Assembly: GCA_017621955.1 (NCBI GenBank) | Contig: JAGASB010000028.1 | Coordinates: forward strand, 1-9,852 | DNA: 9,852 nucleotides | DNA from: Clostridia bacterium | GTDB lineage: Bacteria; Bacillota_A; Clostridia; Christensenellales; Borkfalkiaceae | Reading direction: 5' to 3' | In this document: one piece after another, positions 1-6,639 of the stretch | How positions within the stretch are numbered: position 1 is the first letter of the stretch | How the letters are laid out: each line of letters starts with the position of its first letter | The notes under the pieces: model-generated | The model's input: the letters and a program-made list of their open reading frames with translations, nothing else | What the model was told of the DNA's origin: nothing | Databases searched by the model: none | Made by a program: the position numbers and the translations under genes

Positions 1-189
1 GATGACGGTGCAGTTATTGAAGAACCCGTTGATATTGTCAACGACAAGGATAACGAAGATGCAGTTATAGCGCTTATGAGTTTAGGGTTTACTAAAACAG
101 AGTGCGTAAAGGCGGTTAAACAAGCAAAAGAAAACGGTATGCAAACCATAGAACAACTCATTTCATACGCAATAAAGAATATTAAGTAG
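1..189 (+). CDS. ruvA: RuvA C-terminal fragment, Holliday junction branch migration subunit (partial)
   Basis: An open frame runs in from the window edge and stops at TAG 187-189, giving 62 residues. The last ~45 residues (NEDAVIALMSLGFTKTE onward) fit RuvA domain III, the small three-helix UBA-like domain that contacts RuvB. Before it is an acidic stretch typical of the flexible linker. RuvA binds the four-way junction as a tetramer and loads RuvB hexamers. The DNA-binding domains I and II lie outside the window. ruvB starts only 6 nt downstream, and its ribosome binding site overlaps this stop codon, so the two are co-transcribed and probably translationally coupled. Identification rests on the domain III sequence plus the adjacent ruvB; the fragment alone would be less certain. 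Confidence 0.88.
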   Translation, partial: DDGAVIEEPVDIVNDKDNEDAVIALMSLGFTKTECVKAVKQAKENGMQTIEQLISYAIKNIK

Positions 190-195
190 GGAATT

Positions 196-1245
196 ATGGA
201 AGAAGAAAGATTAGTTACAAGTACGATAAACCAAGTCGATACGGATATAGAAAACGTGTTGCGCCCCAAGTCAATGGATGGTTACGTTGGACAAGACAAG
301 GTGAAAGACAATCTTGCCGTCAGTATTGCTGCTGCAAAAATGCGTGAAGATGCACTTGACCACGTTTTGCTTTACGGACCTGCGGGTTTAGGTAAAACAA
401 CACTTGCGCATATAATAGCGCACGAACTTGGCACTCAACTTAAAATAACAAGCGGTCCTGCCATAGAGCGTGCAGGAGACCTTGCTGCAATACTTACAAA
501 CCTTAATGAAAGGGACGTTTTGTTTATTGATGAAATTCACCGTCTAAACCACAACGTTGAAGAAATTTTATATCCTGCAATGGAAGACTTTACGCTTGAC
601 TTTATAATAGGTAAAGGTCCGTCGGCAAAGAACGTTCAACTTCCGTTACCTAAGTTTACGCTTATCGGTGCAACAACAAAGGCGGGAATGCTTTCATCGC
701 CACTGCGTGATAGATTTGGTATGCTTTGCAGGTTGGAAACTTATTCGGATACTGAACTTACTGAAATCGTTGAACGTGCGGCAACAATGCTTGGGCTTAC
801 GATAGAACATCGTGCTGCCGAAGAAGTGGCAAAAAGAAGCCGTGGAACGCCAAGAATTGCAAATAGATTGCTACGCCGTGTTCGTGACTATTCTATCGTT
901 AAAGGACACGATACGCTTATGTTAAGCGATGCGCAAAGCGCACTTAAAATGCTTGAAATAGATGAACTAGGACTAGACGCAATCGACGTTAAGCTTCTTA
1001 AATCAATGGCTGAGAAATTTGGCGGTGGGCCTTGCGGTCTTGACACGCTTGCCGCAACAATAAACGAAGACGCAAACACTATTGAAGACGTTTATGAACC
1101 ATATTTATTGCAGTTAGGTTTTATTGCTCGCACACCCCGTGGGAGAGTGCTTCTTAAACGTGGATACGACCATATAGGAATGAAAATGCCCGAAGGAAAG
1201 GCGGAACAGTTTGCACTGTTTGAACATAACGATGAAAACAAGTGA
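196..1245 (+). CDS. ruvB: RuvB, Holliday junction branch migration helicase ATPase subunit
   Basis: This 349-residue AAA+ ATPase drives branch migration of Holliday junctions with RuvA and hands them to a resolvase. Visible motifs are Walker A GPAGLGKT (61-68), Walker B LFIDEIH (109-115), sensor 1 GATT (158-161), the arginine-finger segment SSPLRDRFG (~167-175), and sensor 2 [16 protein letters not shown] (216-231). The C-terminal winged-helix DNA-binding domain contains [17 protein letters not shown] (~301-317). Length matches the family. The start at ATG 196 is preceded by AGGGA (188-192) at a short 3-nt spacing that overlaps the ruvA stop; the family-like N-terminus (MEEERLVTS) supports it. 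The 3' end overlaps queA by 14 nt. It appears intact. Confidence 0.98.
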   Translation: MEEERLVTSTINQVDTDIENVLRPKSMDGYVGQDKVKDNLAVSIAAAKMREDALDHVLLYGPAGLGKTTLAHIIAHELGTQLKITSGPAIERAGDLAAILTNLNERDVLFIDEIHRLNHNVEEILYPAMEDFTLDFIIGKGPSAKNVQLPLPKFTLIGATTKAGMLSSPLRDRFGMLCRLETYSDTELTEIVERAATMLGLTIEHRAAEEVAKRSRGTPRIANRLLRRVRDYSIVKGHDTLMLSDAQSALKMLEIDELGLDAIDVKLLKSMAEKFGGGPCGLDTLAATINEDANTIEDVYEPYLLQLGFIARTPRGRVLLKRGYDHIGMKMPEGKAEQFALFEHNDENK

Positions 1246-2254
1246 TTTTTACTACGATTTACCAAAAGAATTGATTGCTCAAACGCCCGTTTATCCACGG
1301 GATACTTCTCGCTTGATGGTGTATGATAGAAAGACCGATAAGGTCTTGCATAAGCATTTTTACGATATAAAAGAGTTCTTGAAAAAGGGCGACGTGCTTG
1401 TAAGAAACAATACCCGTGTTTTGCCCGCAAGAATGTTTGCTTATACGCCAAACGGTGCAAAGGTAGAAGTATTGTTACTTAAAAGGTTTAACCTAAACGA
1501 ATGGGAAGTTTTAGTTAAGCCTGGCAAGAAAGCAAAACCGGGCGCAAAACTTGTGTTTAACGCTGAACTTAGTTTAGAAGTTTTAAGCACGGTAGAAGAA
1601 ACGGGTAGTCGTATCGTAAGGTTTAATTACGACGGAGTGTTTGAAGATATAATTTCACGCATAGGCGAAATGCCATTACCACCGTATATTACTGAAAAAT
1701 TAAGCGACCAAGAAAGATATCAAACGGTATACGCTAAGGTTGACGGGTCGGCGGCGGCACCAACTGCCGGACTGCACTTTACCGATAGCCTTATAAGCGA
1801 ACTTGAACAAATGGGCGTTGAAATTGTAGACGTACTTCTTCACGTTGGACTTGGAACTTTCCGTCCCGTAAAGACTGATGATATTTTGTCGCACCACATG
1901 CACTCAGAGTATTACGAAATTAGCGAAGTGGCGGCGGAAAAAATCAACAAGGCTAAAAGCGAAGGAAGAAGAATTATTGCCGTTGGAACTACTAGCGTTC
2001 GCACGTTAGAAAGCGCTGCTGATGAAAAAGGATACGTTAAGCCCGTAAAGGCTAATACTGAAATCTTTATTTATCCGTCTTATAAATTCAAGTGTGTGGA
2101 TTCATTGATAACAAACTTCCACTTACCCGAATCCACTTTAATTATGCTTGTTTCGGCTCTATCTTCAAGGGAAAAGACACTTGAACTTTACAAACTTGCA
2201 GTGGAAGAAAGGTATCGTTTCTTTTCTTTCGGCGACGCTTGTTTGATTTTATAA
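1232..2254 (+). CDS. queA: QueA, S-adenosylmethionine:tRNA ribosyltransferase-isomerase
   Basis: This 340-residue enzyme transfers and isomerises the ribosyl group of SAM onto preQ1 at position 34 of tRNAs with GUN anticodons, giving epoxyqueuosine. Family signatures are NNTRVLPAR (59-67), GEMPLPPYI (145-153), [13 protein letters not shown] (172-184), [10 protein letters not shown] (204-213), TTSVRTLES (253-261), [10 protein letters not shown] (294-303) and [10 protein letters not shown] (330-339). I place the start at ATG 1232 because [11 protein letters not shown] is the usual QueA N-terminus. An in-frame TTG at 1211 has a better-looking upstream AAGGCGG (1198-1204) but would add seven residues outside the family alignment. 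The gene overlaps the end of ruvB by 14 nt, so translation is probably coupled. It precedes tgt, which makes its substrate, so the two are functionally paired. Confidence 0.96.
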   Translation: MKTSDFYYDLPKELIAQTPVYPRDTSRLMVYDRKTDKVLHKHFYDIKEFLKKGDVLVRNNTRVLPARMFAYTPNGAKVEVLLLKRFNLNEWEVLVKPGKKAKPGAKLVFNAELSLEVLSTVEETGSRIVRFNYDGVFEDIISRIGEMPLPPYITEKLSDQERYQTVYAKVDGSAAAPTAGLHFTDSLISELEQMGVEIVDVLLHVGLGTFRPVKTDDILSHHMHSEYYEISEVAAEKINKAKSEGRRIIAVGTTSVRTLESAADEKGYVKPVKANTEIFIYPSYKFKCVDSLITNFHLPESTLIMLVSALSSREKTLELYKLAVEERYRFFSFGDACLIL

Positions 2255-2292
2255 ACGTCGTGTGGCGTCGTTTACTGTCTTGCGAAAAAGAC

Positions 2293-2321
2293 TTCGACAA
2301 ATAGACAAACAAATATATTAT
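2293..2321 (+). promoter_or_regulatory. Possible weak promoter before tgt
   Basis: TTCGAC (2293-2298) and TATTAT (2316-2321) are separated by 17 nt in the 77-nt queA-tgt gap. Transcription from here would begin only about 3-5 nt before the tgt ATG, giving a nearly leaderless message. A short hairpin (GTCTT/AAGAC, 2277-2292) lies just upstream with no T-run. AT-rich DNA produces such matches by chance, so this is a weak call. tgt may simply be transcribed from upstream. Confidence 0.25.
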
Positions 2322-2325
2322 ATAA

Positions 2326-3459
<1,134 letters not shown>

Positions 3460-3480
3460 GGCTCTATCACCTAAAATAAA

Positions 3481-3505
3481 TTGACGTATTAAGTCGAATA
3501 CGCAA
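3481..3505 (+). terminator. Weak hairpin downstream of tgt, possible terminator
   Basis: TTG-CGTATT pairs with AATACG-CAA around a 6-nt loop, with one bulged A at 3484. It is followed by AATTTTACC rather than a clean T-run. It could attenuate transcription between tgt and yajC, which has its own promoter just downstream. The poor T-run keeps confidence low. Confidence 0.3.
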
Positions 3506-3523
3506 AATTTTACCTAAAAACGC

Positions 3524-3552
3524 TTGATTTATATTCGTAAATAATTTACAAT
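3524..3552 (+). promoter_or_regulatory. Sigma-A-type promoter for yajC
   Basis: TTGATT (3524-3529) is followed after exactly 17 nt by TACAAT (3547-3552). An overlapping TATAAT (3552-3557) is also present. The predicted start is near 3559-3564, giving a leader of ~30 nt that carries an AAGGAG ribosome binding site at 3577-3582, 8 nt before the yajC ATG. This suggests yajC can be expressed independently of ruvAB-queA-tgt. Confidence 0.6.
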
Positions 3553-3590
3553 ATAATAGTAAATAAATCAAAAATTAAGGAGAATATATT

Positions 3591-3986
3591 ATGTTACTTT
3601 TTAACTTACTTACAGACAAAACACCCGAAACACAACCAACGCCTTGGACAAGCTATCTTATAATGGGTCTTTTGGTCGTTGCTATTATCGGTCTTTTTGT
3701 TTGGTCATCAATTTCTAATAAGAAAAAACAAAAACAAGCACTTGATATGGTCAGTGCATTAAAAGTTGGCGATAGGGTTAAAACTATCGGTGGAATTTGC
3801 GGTTTCGTTGCAGAAATCAACGACGCTGAAAACACTTTCGTTTTAGAAACGGGTACTGAAAACAATAAGTCTTTCGTTAAATTCGATAAAGGCGCAATTT
3901 ATCAAACCGCTCCTGCACAAGGCAACGCAGTTGCCGCAAAGGAAGAACCTAAGGCAGAAAAGAAAGACGATAAAGAAAGCAAATAA
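3591..3986 (+). CDS. yajC: YajC, preprotein translocase accessory subunit
   Basis: This 131-residue single-span membrane protein associates with SecDF in the Sec translocon. One hydrophobic helix is visible at ~22-40. It is followed by a basic stretch (NKKKQKQ, 43-49) and then the YajC fold signature KVGDRVKTIGGICGFV (58-73), with a short beta-rich segment ending near residue 105. The C-terminus (~106-131) is a low-complexity Ala/Lys/Glu tail, common and variable in this family. The start at ATG 3591 has a strong AAGGAG at 8-nt spacing and its own promoter. It sits after tgt as in many bacteria, but secD/secF do not follow here: a strong terminator comes next, then a TIGR04086-type membrane gene. 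It appears intact. Confidence 0.93.
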   Translation: MLLFNLLTDKTPETQPTPWTSYLIMGLLVVAIIGLFVWSSISNKKKQKQALDMVSALKVGDRVKTIGGICGFVAEINDAENTFVLETGTENNKSFVKFDKGAIYQTAPAQGNAVAAKEEPKAEKKDDKESK

Positions 3987-4012
3987 TAATAAAATAATCA
4001 TAGAATTTTTAT

Positions 4013-4052
4013 CCCCCGCATACTTTTAATTAGAAAGTAGCGGGGGTTTTTT
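4013..4052 (+). terminator. Strong rho-independent terminator after yajC
   Basis: CCCCCGC (4013-4019) and TACTTT (4021-4026) pair with AAAGTA (4034-4039) and GCGGGGG (4040-4046). This gives a 13-bp stem with a single bulged A at 4020 and a 7-nt loop, followed by six T (4047-4052). The last T is immediately followed by the ATG of the next gene, so the terminator also forms the whole upstream region of that gene. Confidence 0.92.
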
Positions 4053-4427
4053 ATGGTAAATGAAAACAGCGGTTTTGTAAAAAATATTGTTAAAGGCGTT
4101 TTAGGGGCGGTTATAGTTGCTCTTGTTGGTGTGCTTATATTCGCATTTATTATCAAGGTTGCTTGCCTAAACGGTGGGGTTATAAAGTCAGTAAATCAAT
4201 TTATTAAAATACTTGCCGTGTTTTTAGGCTGTGCGTTTTCCGTGCGTGGAAAGGGTGGACTTATTAAGGGTGCGCTTATCGGTATGATTTCAATGTCGGT
4301 CGTGTATCTTTTGTTCGCACTGTTCGGTAGTAAAATAACGTTTGGCGCAGGCTTTATCCTTGATATAATTTTTGGGTTTATCGCTGGCGCAATATCAGGC
4401 ATAATAACAGTAAACGTAAAAAAATAA
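4053..4427 (+). CDS. TIGR04086/YrzE-type four-helix membrane protein, function unknown
   Basis: This 124-residue, strongly hydrophobic protein has four predicted transmembrane helices at about 13-36, 47-64, 69-92 and 98-120. They are joined by short glycine- and lysine-containing loops (RGKGGLIKG at 65-73), and the tail is basic. Its size, helix layout, GKGG-like loop and position directly after yajC match the TIGR04086 family (YrzE in Bacillus, in the same neighbourhood). The family's biochemical role is not known to me. The start is unusual: ATG 4053 follows the T-run of the yajC terminator with no gap. The only Shine-Dalgarno-like bases are the G-run inside the terminator stem, so expression presumably depends on read-through or on opening of that hairpin. 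No better in-frame start is visible nearby. Confidence 0.8.
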   Translation: MVNENSGFVKNIVKGVLGAVIVALVGVLIFAFIIKVACLNGGVIKSVNQFIKILAVFLGCAFSVRGKGGLIKGALIGMISMSVVYLLFALFGSKITFGAGFILDIIFGFIAGAISGIITVNVKK

Positions 4428-4439
4428 AACAAAGTAACG

Positions 4440-4466
4440 CACCCGACGGTAAGCTGCCGTCGGGTG
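4440..4466 (+). terminator. Hairpin terminator closing the ruv-yajC gene block
   Basis: CACCCGACGG (4440-4449) and CCGTCGGGTG (4457-4466) form a perfect 10-bp stem with a 7-nt loop, 12 nt after the membrane gene's stop codon. The following sequence (TAAACTTTT) is only a loose T-tract, so termination may be partial. Confidence 0.65.
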
Positions 4467-4508
4467 TAAACTTTTAAATTGCATATTTATTGAAATTAAA
4501 TTTTGAGT

Positions 4509-4550
4509 AAAAAAAACTCCTACTGAGAAAAAGTTCTCCGTAGGAGTTTT
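4509..4550 (-). terminator. Bidirectional terminator, strongest on the minus strand
   Basis: AAAACTCCTAC (4513-4523) pairs with GTAGGAGTTTT (4540-4550). Inside it, GAGAA (4525-4529) pairs with TTCTC (4534-4538) around a 4-nt loop. Read on the minus strand, the stem runs into eight T (complement of 4509-4516), a good rho-independent terminator. On the plus strand it ends in four T. It may end minus-strand transcripts coming from the HAD gene through the insertion element, and also back up the plus-strand terminator at 4440-4466. Confidence 0.75.
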
Positions 4551-4613
4551 CATTGTATAGTAAACCACCTGCTATGCGGGTGGTGGGAAAAGCCTATGGC
4601 TATGGACATAAAA

Positions 4614-4673
4614 AATCTCCTGTGATAAAATGAAAGTGGTGACCAACCGCAATCAAATAAATCAAAGGAGATT
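4614..4673 (+). promoter_or_regulatory. 5' leader hairpin sequestering the tnpA ribosome binding site
   Basis: AATCTCCT (4614-4621) is complementary to AGGAGATT (4666-4673), which contains the AAAGGAG ribosome binding site (4664-4670) of the transposase remnant. After one mismatch the stem continues with TGAT (4623-4626) against ATCA (4661-4664). A 12-bp stem would hide the ribosome binding site. Translational repression by such a leader hairpin is known for Salmonella IS200, and this looks like the same strategy retained in a dead copy. Confidence 0.6.
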
Positions 4674-4679
4674 ACCCAA

Positions 4680-4961
4680 ATGGATGAATTAAGTTTAACA
4701 CATTGCAAGTACGAATGAAAGTACCATATAGTATTTGCTCCAAAATTTCGGAGACAAATAATATATGGTATGAAATACAAATATGGGAATAGGCATTTCT
4801 AGTGCAAGGGGTATTATGTAAGTACTATGGGCAGGAATGAGATGAAGATAAAGGAATATATACAAAATCAATTACAAGAAGACCTTGAACAAGACCAAAT
4901 AAATATGAAAGAGTATATAGATCCGTTTCTTGAAGATGATGATAAAAAAGGCAAAAAATAA
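4680..4961 (+). pseudogene. tnpA: IS200-type Y1 (HUH) transposase TnpA, internally deleted pseudogene
   Basis: The frame begins at ATG 4680 behind AAAGGAG and ends at TAA 4959-4961, 93 codons against roughly 150 in full-length TnpA. The N-terminal piece reads MDELSLTHCKYE-stop-KYHIVFAPKFRRQIIYG, where family members have a Cys at the TGA codon. It then jumps in frame to KYKYGNRHF-stop-CKGYYVSTMGRN, where the stop (TAG) replaces the usual Trp. The tail EYIQNQLQEDLEQDQINMKE and the acidic/lysine C-terminus are well preserved. The missing middle, about 60-75 residues, includes the His-x-His metal-binding pair, while the tyrosine-bearing helix (EYIQNQ) remains. The deletion keeps frame and the two nonsense codons lie outside it, so decay occurred in at least two steps. 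It cannot encode an active transposase. Confidence 0.88.
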
Positions 4962-5078
4962 GGCTACTTAAGCAGTAGCCTGAAAACGATTGCGGTTAGC
5001 ATACTATTCAAGTGCGAATAGCGCTGCCAGTACCATGCCCTTATAGGGCTAGTGCATACCACCACTTTAAGTGGTGGT
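4961..5078 (+). repeat. Four consecutive hairpins in the 3' part of the IS200-type element
   Basis: Four separate stems lie within ~120 nt downstream of the transposase remnant: AGGCTACT/AGTAGCCT (4961-4981), CTATTC/GAATAG (5004-5021), GCCCT/AGGGC (5037-5049) and the right-end ACCACCAC/GTGGTGGT (5058-5078). The last, followed by TTTTGATTTTATT, could also terminate plus-strand transcription. Such structured right ends are used by IS200/IS605 transposases to recognise single-stranded DNA. Only the last is clearly the terminal recognition hairpin; the role of the other three is unknown. Confidence 0.6.
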
Positions 5079-5095
5079 TTTGATTTTATTATAGG

Positions 5096-5926
5096 TTAGT
5101 TTTTAACGATAAAATTATTTAAGACAAATTGAACGGCGTGTTCATTGTTCGAACAAATAACTTTGTCACAAAAAGACTTTAATTGGTCAGTAGCGTTAGA
5201 AACTGCCAGGCGATTGCCAGCAACGTTCATCATTGGTATATCATTTCCACTATCGCCAATTGCCATAACTTGTTCTTTTTTAATGTTTAACAAGTTTACT
5301 AAATTTTCGACACCCGATCCTTTGCCAGCGTTTTTACTAATTATTTCAAAATTAAATTCAGAAGCTTCAACAAAGATTATATTTTCTATTTGAGAAAGTT
5401 CTTTCTTAACTGCTTCCTTGTCATTTAAATCGTGAAAAAAGGCAGAGATCACTTCGATATCAGTTAATTGATGTTTCCAAAAAGAAAAATCTTTAATTTG
5501 TGTAGCGTAATTTTTCATTACGTCCTGATGAGAAGATATAACGTTGTAAAAATCGATAAAAAAGTCATCAGTTGAGCCTAATTTAATATAACAGTTACCG
5601 CTTTGTCTAATAGTCAATAGATTATTAAACTTTGCTAAAATATTAAAAATTTTCACAGCAGTATCGTTTGATATGCAATTTTTTATGGTGGTTTTAGTAA
5701 CCTTATCAAAAACGACCGAGCCGTTTGAATAAATGATGTATCTTATATCTGGATTATCGATTACAGAAAGAGGAATTTCTGACAGACTTCTTCCAGTGCA
5801 TGGGGTGAAAAATATATTTTTCTTATTTAATTCATTTATGGCACGCTTGTTTTCCACACTCAGTTCGTTATCATCATTAAGCAGTGTTCCATCCAAGTCC
5901 ACAGCAATTAATTTAATATTTTGCAT
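5096..5926 (-). CDS. Cof-type HAD-superfamily hydrolase (sugar-phosphate/flavin phosphatase-like)
   Basis: This 276-residue protein has all four HAD motifs: DLDGT (10-14, nucleophile Asp10 and acid/base Asp12), the TGR segment (44-46), Lys202 in KGSGVENL, and GDSGND (224-229) for the metal. The large cap between motifs II and III (~80-195) makes it a class IIB, Cof-like member. These dephosphorylate small molecules such as sugar phosphates, PLP or FMN; the substrate cannot be read from the sequence. I choose ATG at 5926-5924 because GGTGA (complement of 5932-5936) lies 5 nt upstream. An in-frame ATG at 5938-5936 would add four residues and has no ribosome binding site. The gene faces opposite to its neighbours and is visibly more AT-rich than ruvB or nrdD. 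It lies between an IS remnant and a tRNA-associated repeat, consistent with accessory DNA. Confidence 0.92.
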   Translation of the reverse strand: MQNIKLIAVDLDGTLLNDDNELSVENKRAINELNKKNIFFTPCTGRSLSEIPLSVIDNPDIRYIIYSNGSVVFDKVTKTTIKNCISNDTAVKIFNILAKFNNLLTIRQSGNCYIKLGSTDDFFIDFYNVISSHQDVMKNYATQIKDFSFWKHQLTDIEVISAFFHDLNDKEAVKKELSQIENIIFVEASEFNFEIISKNAGKGSGVENLVNLLNIKKEQVMAIGDSGNDIPMMNVAGNRLAVSNATDQLKSFCDKVICSNNEHAVQFVLNNFIVKN

Positions 5927-5958
5927 TATATTCACCATTAAATAAAATTATTAATATA

Positions 5959-5987
5959 AGTATATCATCATTTTATAATAAATCCAA
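5959..5987 (-). promoter_or_regulatory. Sigma-A-type promoter for the HAD hydrolase gene
   Basis: On the minus strand, TTGGAT (complement of 5982-5987) and TATACT (complement of 5959-5964) are separated by exactly 17 nt. Transcription would start near 5952, leaving a leader of ~25 nt before the ATG at 5926. The upstream terminator at 6004-6052 insulates it from the tRNA side, so the gene is probably monocistronic. Confidence 0.65.
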
Positions 5988-6003
5988 CATTATAAATATT
6001 TTT

Positions 6004-6052
6004 AAAAAAAGTGAACAAACTCATCTTCCTTTCTAGGTTCGGATATGTTCAC
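6004..6052 (-). terminator. Minus-strand terminator downstream of the tRNA-Ser-like repeat
   Basis: Read on the minus strand, GTGAACA (complement of 6046-6052) pairs with TGTTCAC (complement of 6011-6017) and is followed by seven T (complement of 6004-6010). A small inner CCT/AGG stem lies in the 28-nt loop. The loop is long but the T-run is strong. It would end any transcript crossing the GC-rich block at 6056-6170. Confidence 0.65.
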
Positions 6053-6055
6053 GTT

Positions 6056-6170
6056 TGGCGGAGAGGAGAGGGGATTCCCCTTTTAGGGGAAACGTCGCTT
6101 GCGACAAAAGGGTAGCCGTCCCACGCTAGTGGAGCGAACCGTAGGCGAGAAGACTCGACACGAAGACACG
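6056..6170 (-). repeat. GC-rich structured block carrying a second copy of the tRNA-Ser 3' end
   Basis: Positions 6056-6070 are identical to the 3' terminus of the tRNA-Ser gene at 6206-6220 (CCA, discriminator base, acceptor strand and part of the T-stem). The match resumes at GATTC after a 2-nt insertion. The block is about 59% G+C by my count, against very AT-rich flanks. It holds hairpins at 6075-6091 (TTCCCC/GGGGAA), 6094-6105 (GTCGC/GCGAC), 6121-6132 (CCAC/GTGG) and 6146-6157 (CGAG/CTCG). The T-loop is broken, so it is not a functional tRNA. It could be an integration scar at the tRNA, a decayed tandem tRNA or a dispersed palindromic repeat; I cannot decide between these. Confidence 0.6.
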
Positions 6171-6172
6171 AC

Positions 6173-6199
6173 AAAAAAGACACCGCTTTTAGCAGTGCC
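6173..6199 (-). terminator. Rho-independent terminator of tRNA-Ser
   Basis: On the minus strand GGCACTGC (complement of 6192-6199) pairs with GCGGTGTC (complement of 6179-6186) across a 5-nt loop, with two G-T wobbles. Six T (complement of 6173-6178) follow. It begins 7 nt after the tRNA's CCA end, a normal position for a tRNA terminator. Confidence 0.8.
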
Positions 6200-6205
6200 T
6201 CGTTG

Positions 6206-6293
6206 TGGCGGAGAGGAGAGGATTCGAACCTCCGATAGGTTTCCCTATACACGCTTTCCAAGCGTGCACATTAGACCACTCTGACACCTCTCC
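6206..6293 (-). tRNA. tRNA-Ser, anticodon GGA
   Basis: Read on the minus strand this 88-nt gene begins GGAGAGG, which pairs with CCTCTCC before discriminator G and an encoded CCA (complement of 6206-6208). The anticodon stem CACGC/GCGTG encloses loop TTGGAAA, giving anticodon GGA (complement of 6257-6259), which reads UCC and UCU serine codons. A long variable arm (ATAGG/CCTAT with a GAAA loop) marks it as a class II tRNA, as required for serine. The T-arm has GGTTCGAATCC. The gene has its own promoter (6312-6340) and terminator (6173-6199). Confidence 0.96.
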
Positions 6294-6311
6294 GTCCTTT
6301 AAGTCTTGTAT

Positions 6312-6340
6312 ATTTTAATATATTTTTAAAGTAATTGCAA
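6312..6340 (-). promoter_or_regulatory. Promoter of tRNA-Ser
   Basis: On the minus strand TTGCAA (complement of 6335-6340) and TAAAAT (complement of 6312-6317) are spaced by 17 nt. Transcription would begin near 6305, about 12 nt before the mature tRNA 5' end at 6293. The region is AT-rich, so chance matches are possible, but spacing and position fit well. Confidence 0.55.
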
Positions 6341-6410
6341 CAAAAAACAATAGCAAACGAAAAATATTTTTATAAACGTAGTAATTTGAATTATAAACAT
6401 TATTATAAAA

Positions 6411-6456
6411 TTGACGTTTATATATACGCAATTTATTTTAACACTATATATTGTGT
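6411..6456 (+). promoter_or_regulatory. Distal nrdD promoter candidate with a near-perfect NrdR box
   Basis: TTGACG (6411-6416) and TATTTT (6434-6439) are spaced by 17 nt. Directly after them lies ACACTATATATTGTGT (6441-6456), which closely matches the known NrdR operator consensus (ACAC-W-ATAT-AT-W-GTGT type). The box would cover the transcription start. NrdR is the ATP/dATP-sensing repressor of ribonucleotide reductase genes. The box is the firmer call (about 0.75). The promoter, which would give a ~260-nt leader, is weaker. Confidence 0.6.
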
Positions 6457-6584
6457 TTAGTTTTGGCGTGTGTTGTAGTGTTTATAGGTGTTAATAGAAG
6501 TAAAATTTTAATTTAGTAGCATAAAAATAGAATAAAACGTGCTTTCTTTGAATAAAATTCACTTTTTATTGATTTTTTATCAAA

Positions 6585-6632
6585 CCACAAGATATTGTGT
6601 TTTTTATAAAATATTTTTACAAAATGTTGTGA
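6585..6632 (+). promoter_or_regulatory. Pair of NrdR-box-like operators upstream of nrdD
   Basis: CCACAAGATATTGTGT (6585-6600) is a good NrdR box. TTACAAAATGTTGTGA (6617-6632) matches it at 11 of 16 positions. Their start-to-start distance is 32 bp, about three helical turns, which is the usual arrangement for cooperative NrdR binding. They lie just upstream of the proximal promoter. The rest of the 6294-6673 gap is AT-rich with no coding signal that I can see. Confidence 0.65.
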
Positions 6633-6639
6633 TAAACCA

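Larger units (their letters stand above)
4556..5094 (+). mobile_element. Degenerate IS200/IS605-family element, non-autonomous
   Basis: A ~535-bp unit carries the parts of an IS200-type element. It has a left subterminal hairpin (ACCACCTGC/GCGGGTGGT, 4564-4584), a small AGCC/GGCT hairpin (4591-4601), a remnant Y1 transposase gene (4680-4961), and a right subterminal hairpin (ACCACCAC/GTGGTGGT, 5058-5078) followed by a T-rich end. There are no terminal inverted repeats, as expected for this family. The pentamer TATAG occurs just outside the left hairpin (4556-4560) and at the right edge (5090-5094), which I use as approximate limits. The exact cleavage sites cannot be fixed by eye. The conserved ends mean it could in principle be moved by a related transposase elsewhere in the genome. 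Confidence 0.82.

Noticed and set aside
1092..1460. 122-codon minus-strand open frame across the ruvB/queA junction
   Set aside because: It is antisense to two clearly identified genes, with no promoter or ribosome binding site of its own.
4680..4961. In-frame TGA and TAG in the transposase remnant as a sign of recoding or an alternative genetic code
   Set aside because: All other genes here end at ordinary stops and use TGG for Trp. The same frame has also lost its catalytic segment, so plain decay is the simpler explanation.
6049..6261. 70-codon open frame on the minus strand
   Set aside because: It overlaps the tRNA-Ser gene and its terminator, so it reflects the GC-rich structured DNA and not a protein.
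6099..6284. Open frame on the plus strand ending in ERIRTSDRFPYTRFPSV-like residues, across the tRNA region
   Set aside because: This is antisense to the tRNA-Ser gene and the GC-rich block. Such peptides are a common artefact of translating tRNA-Ser genes; there is no ribosome binding site.
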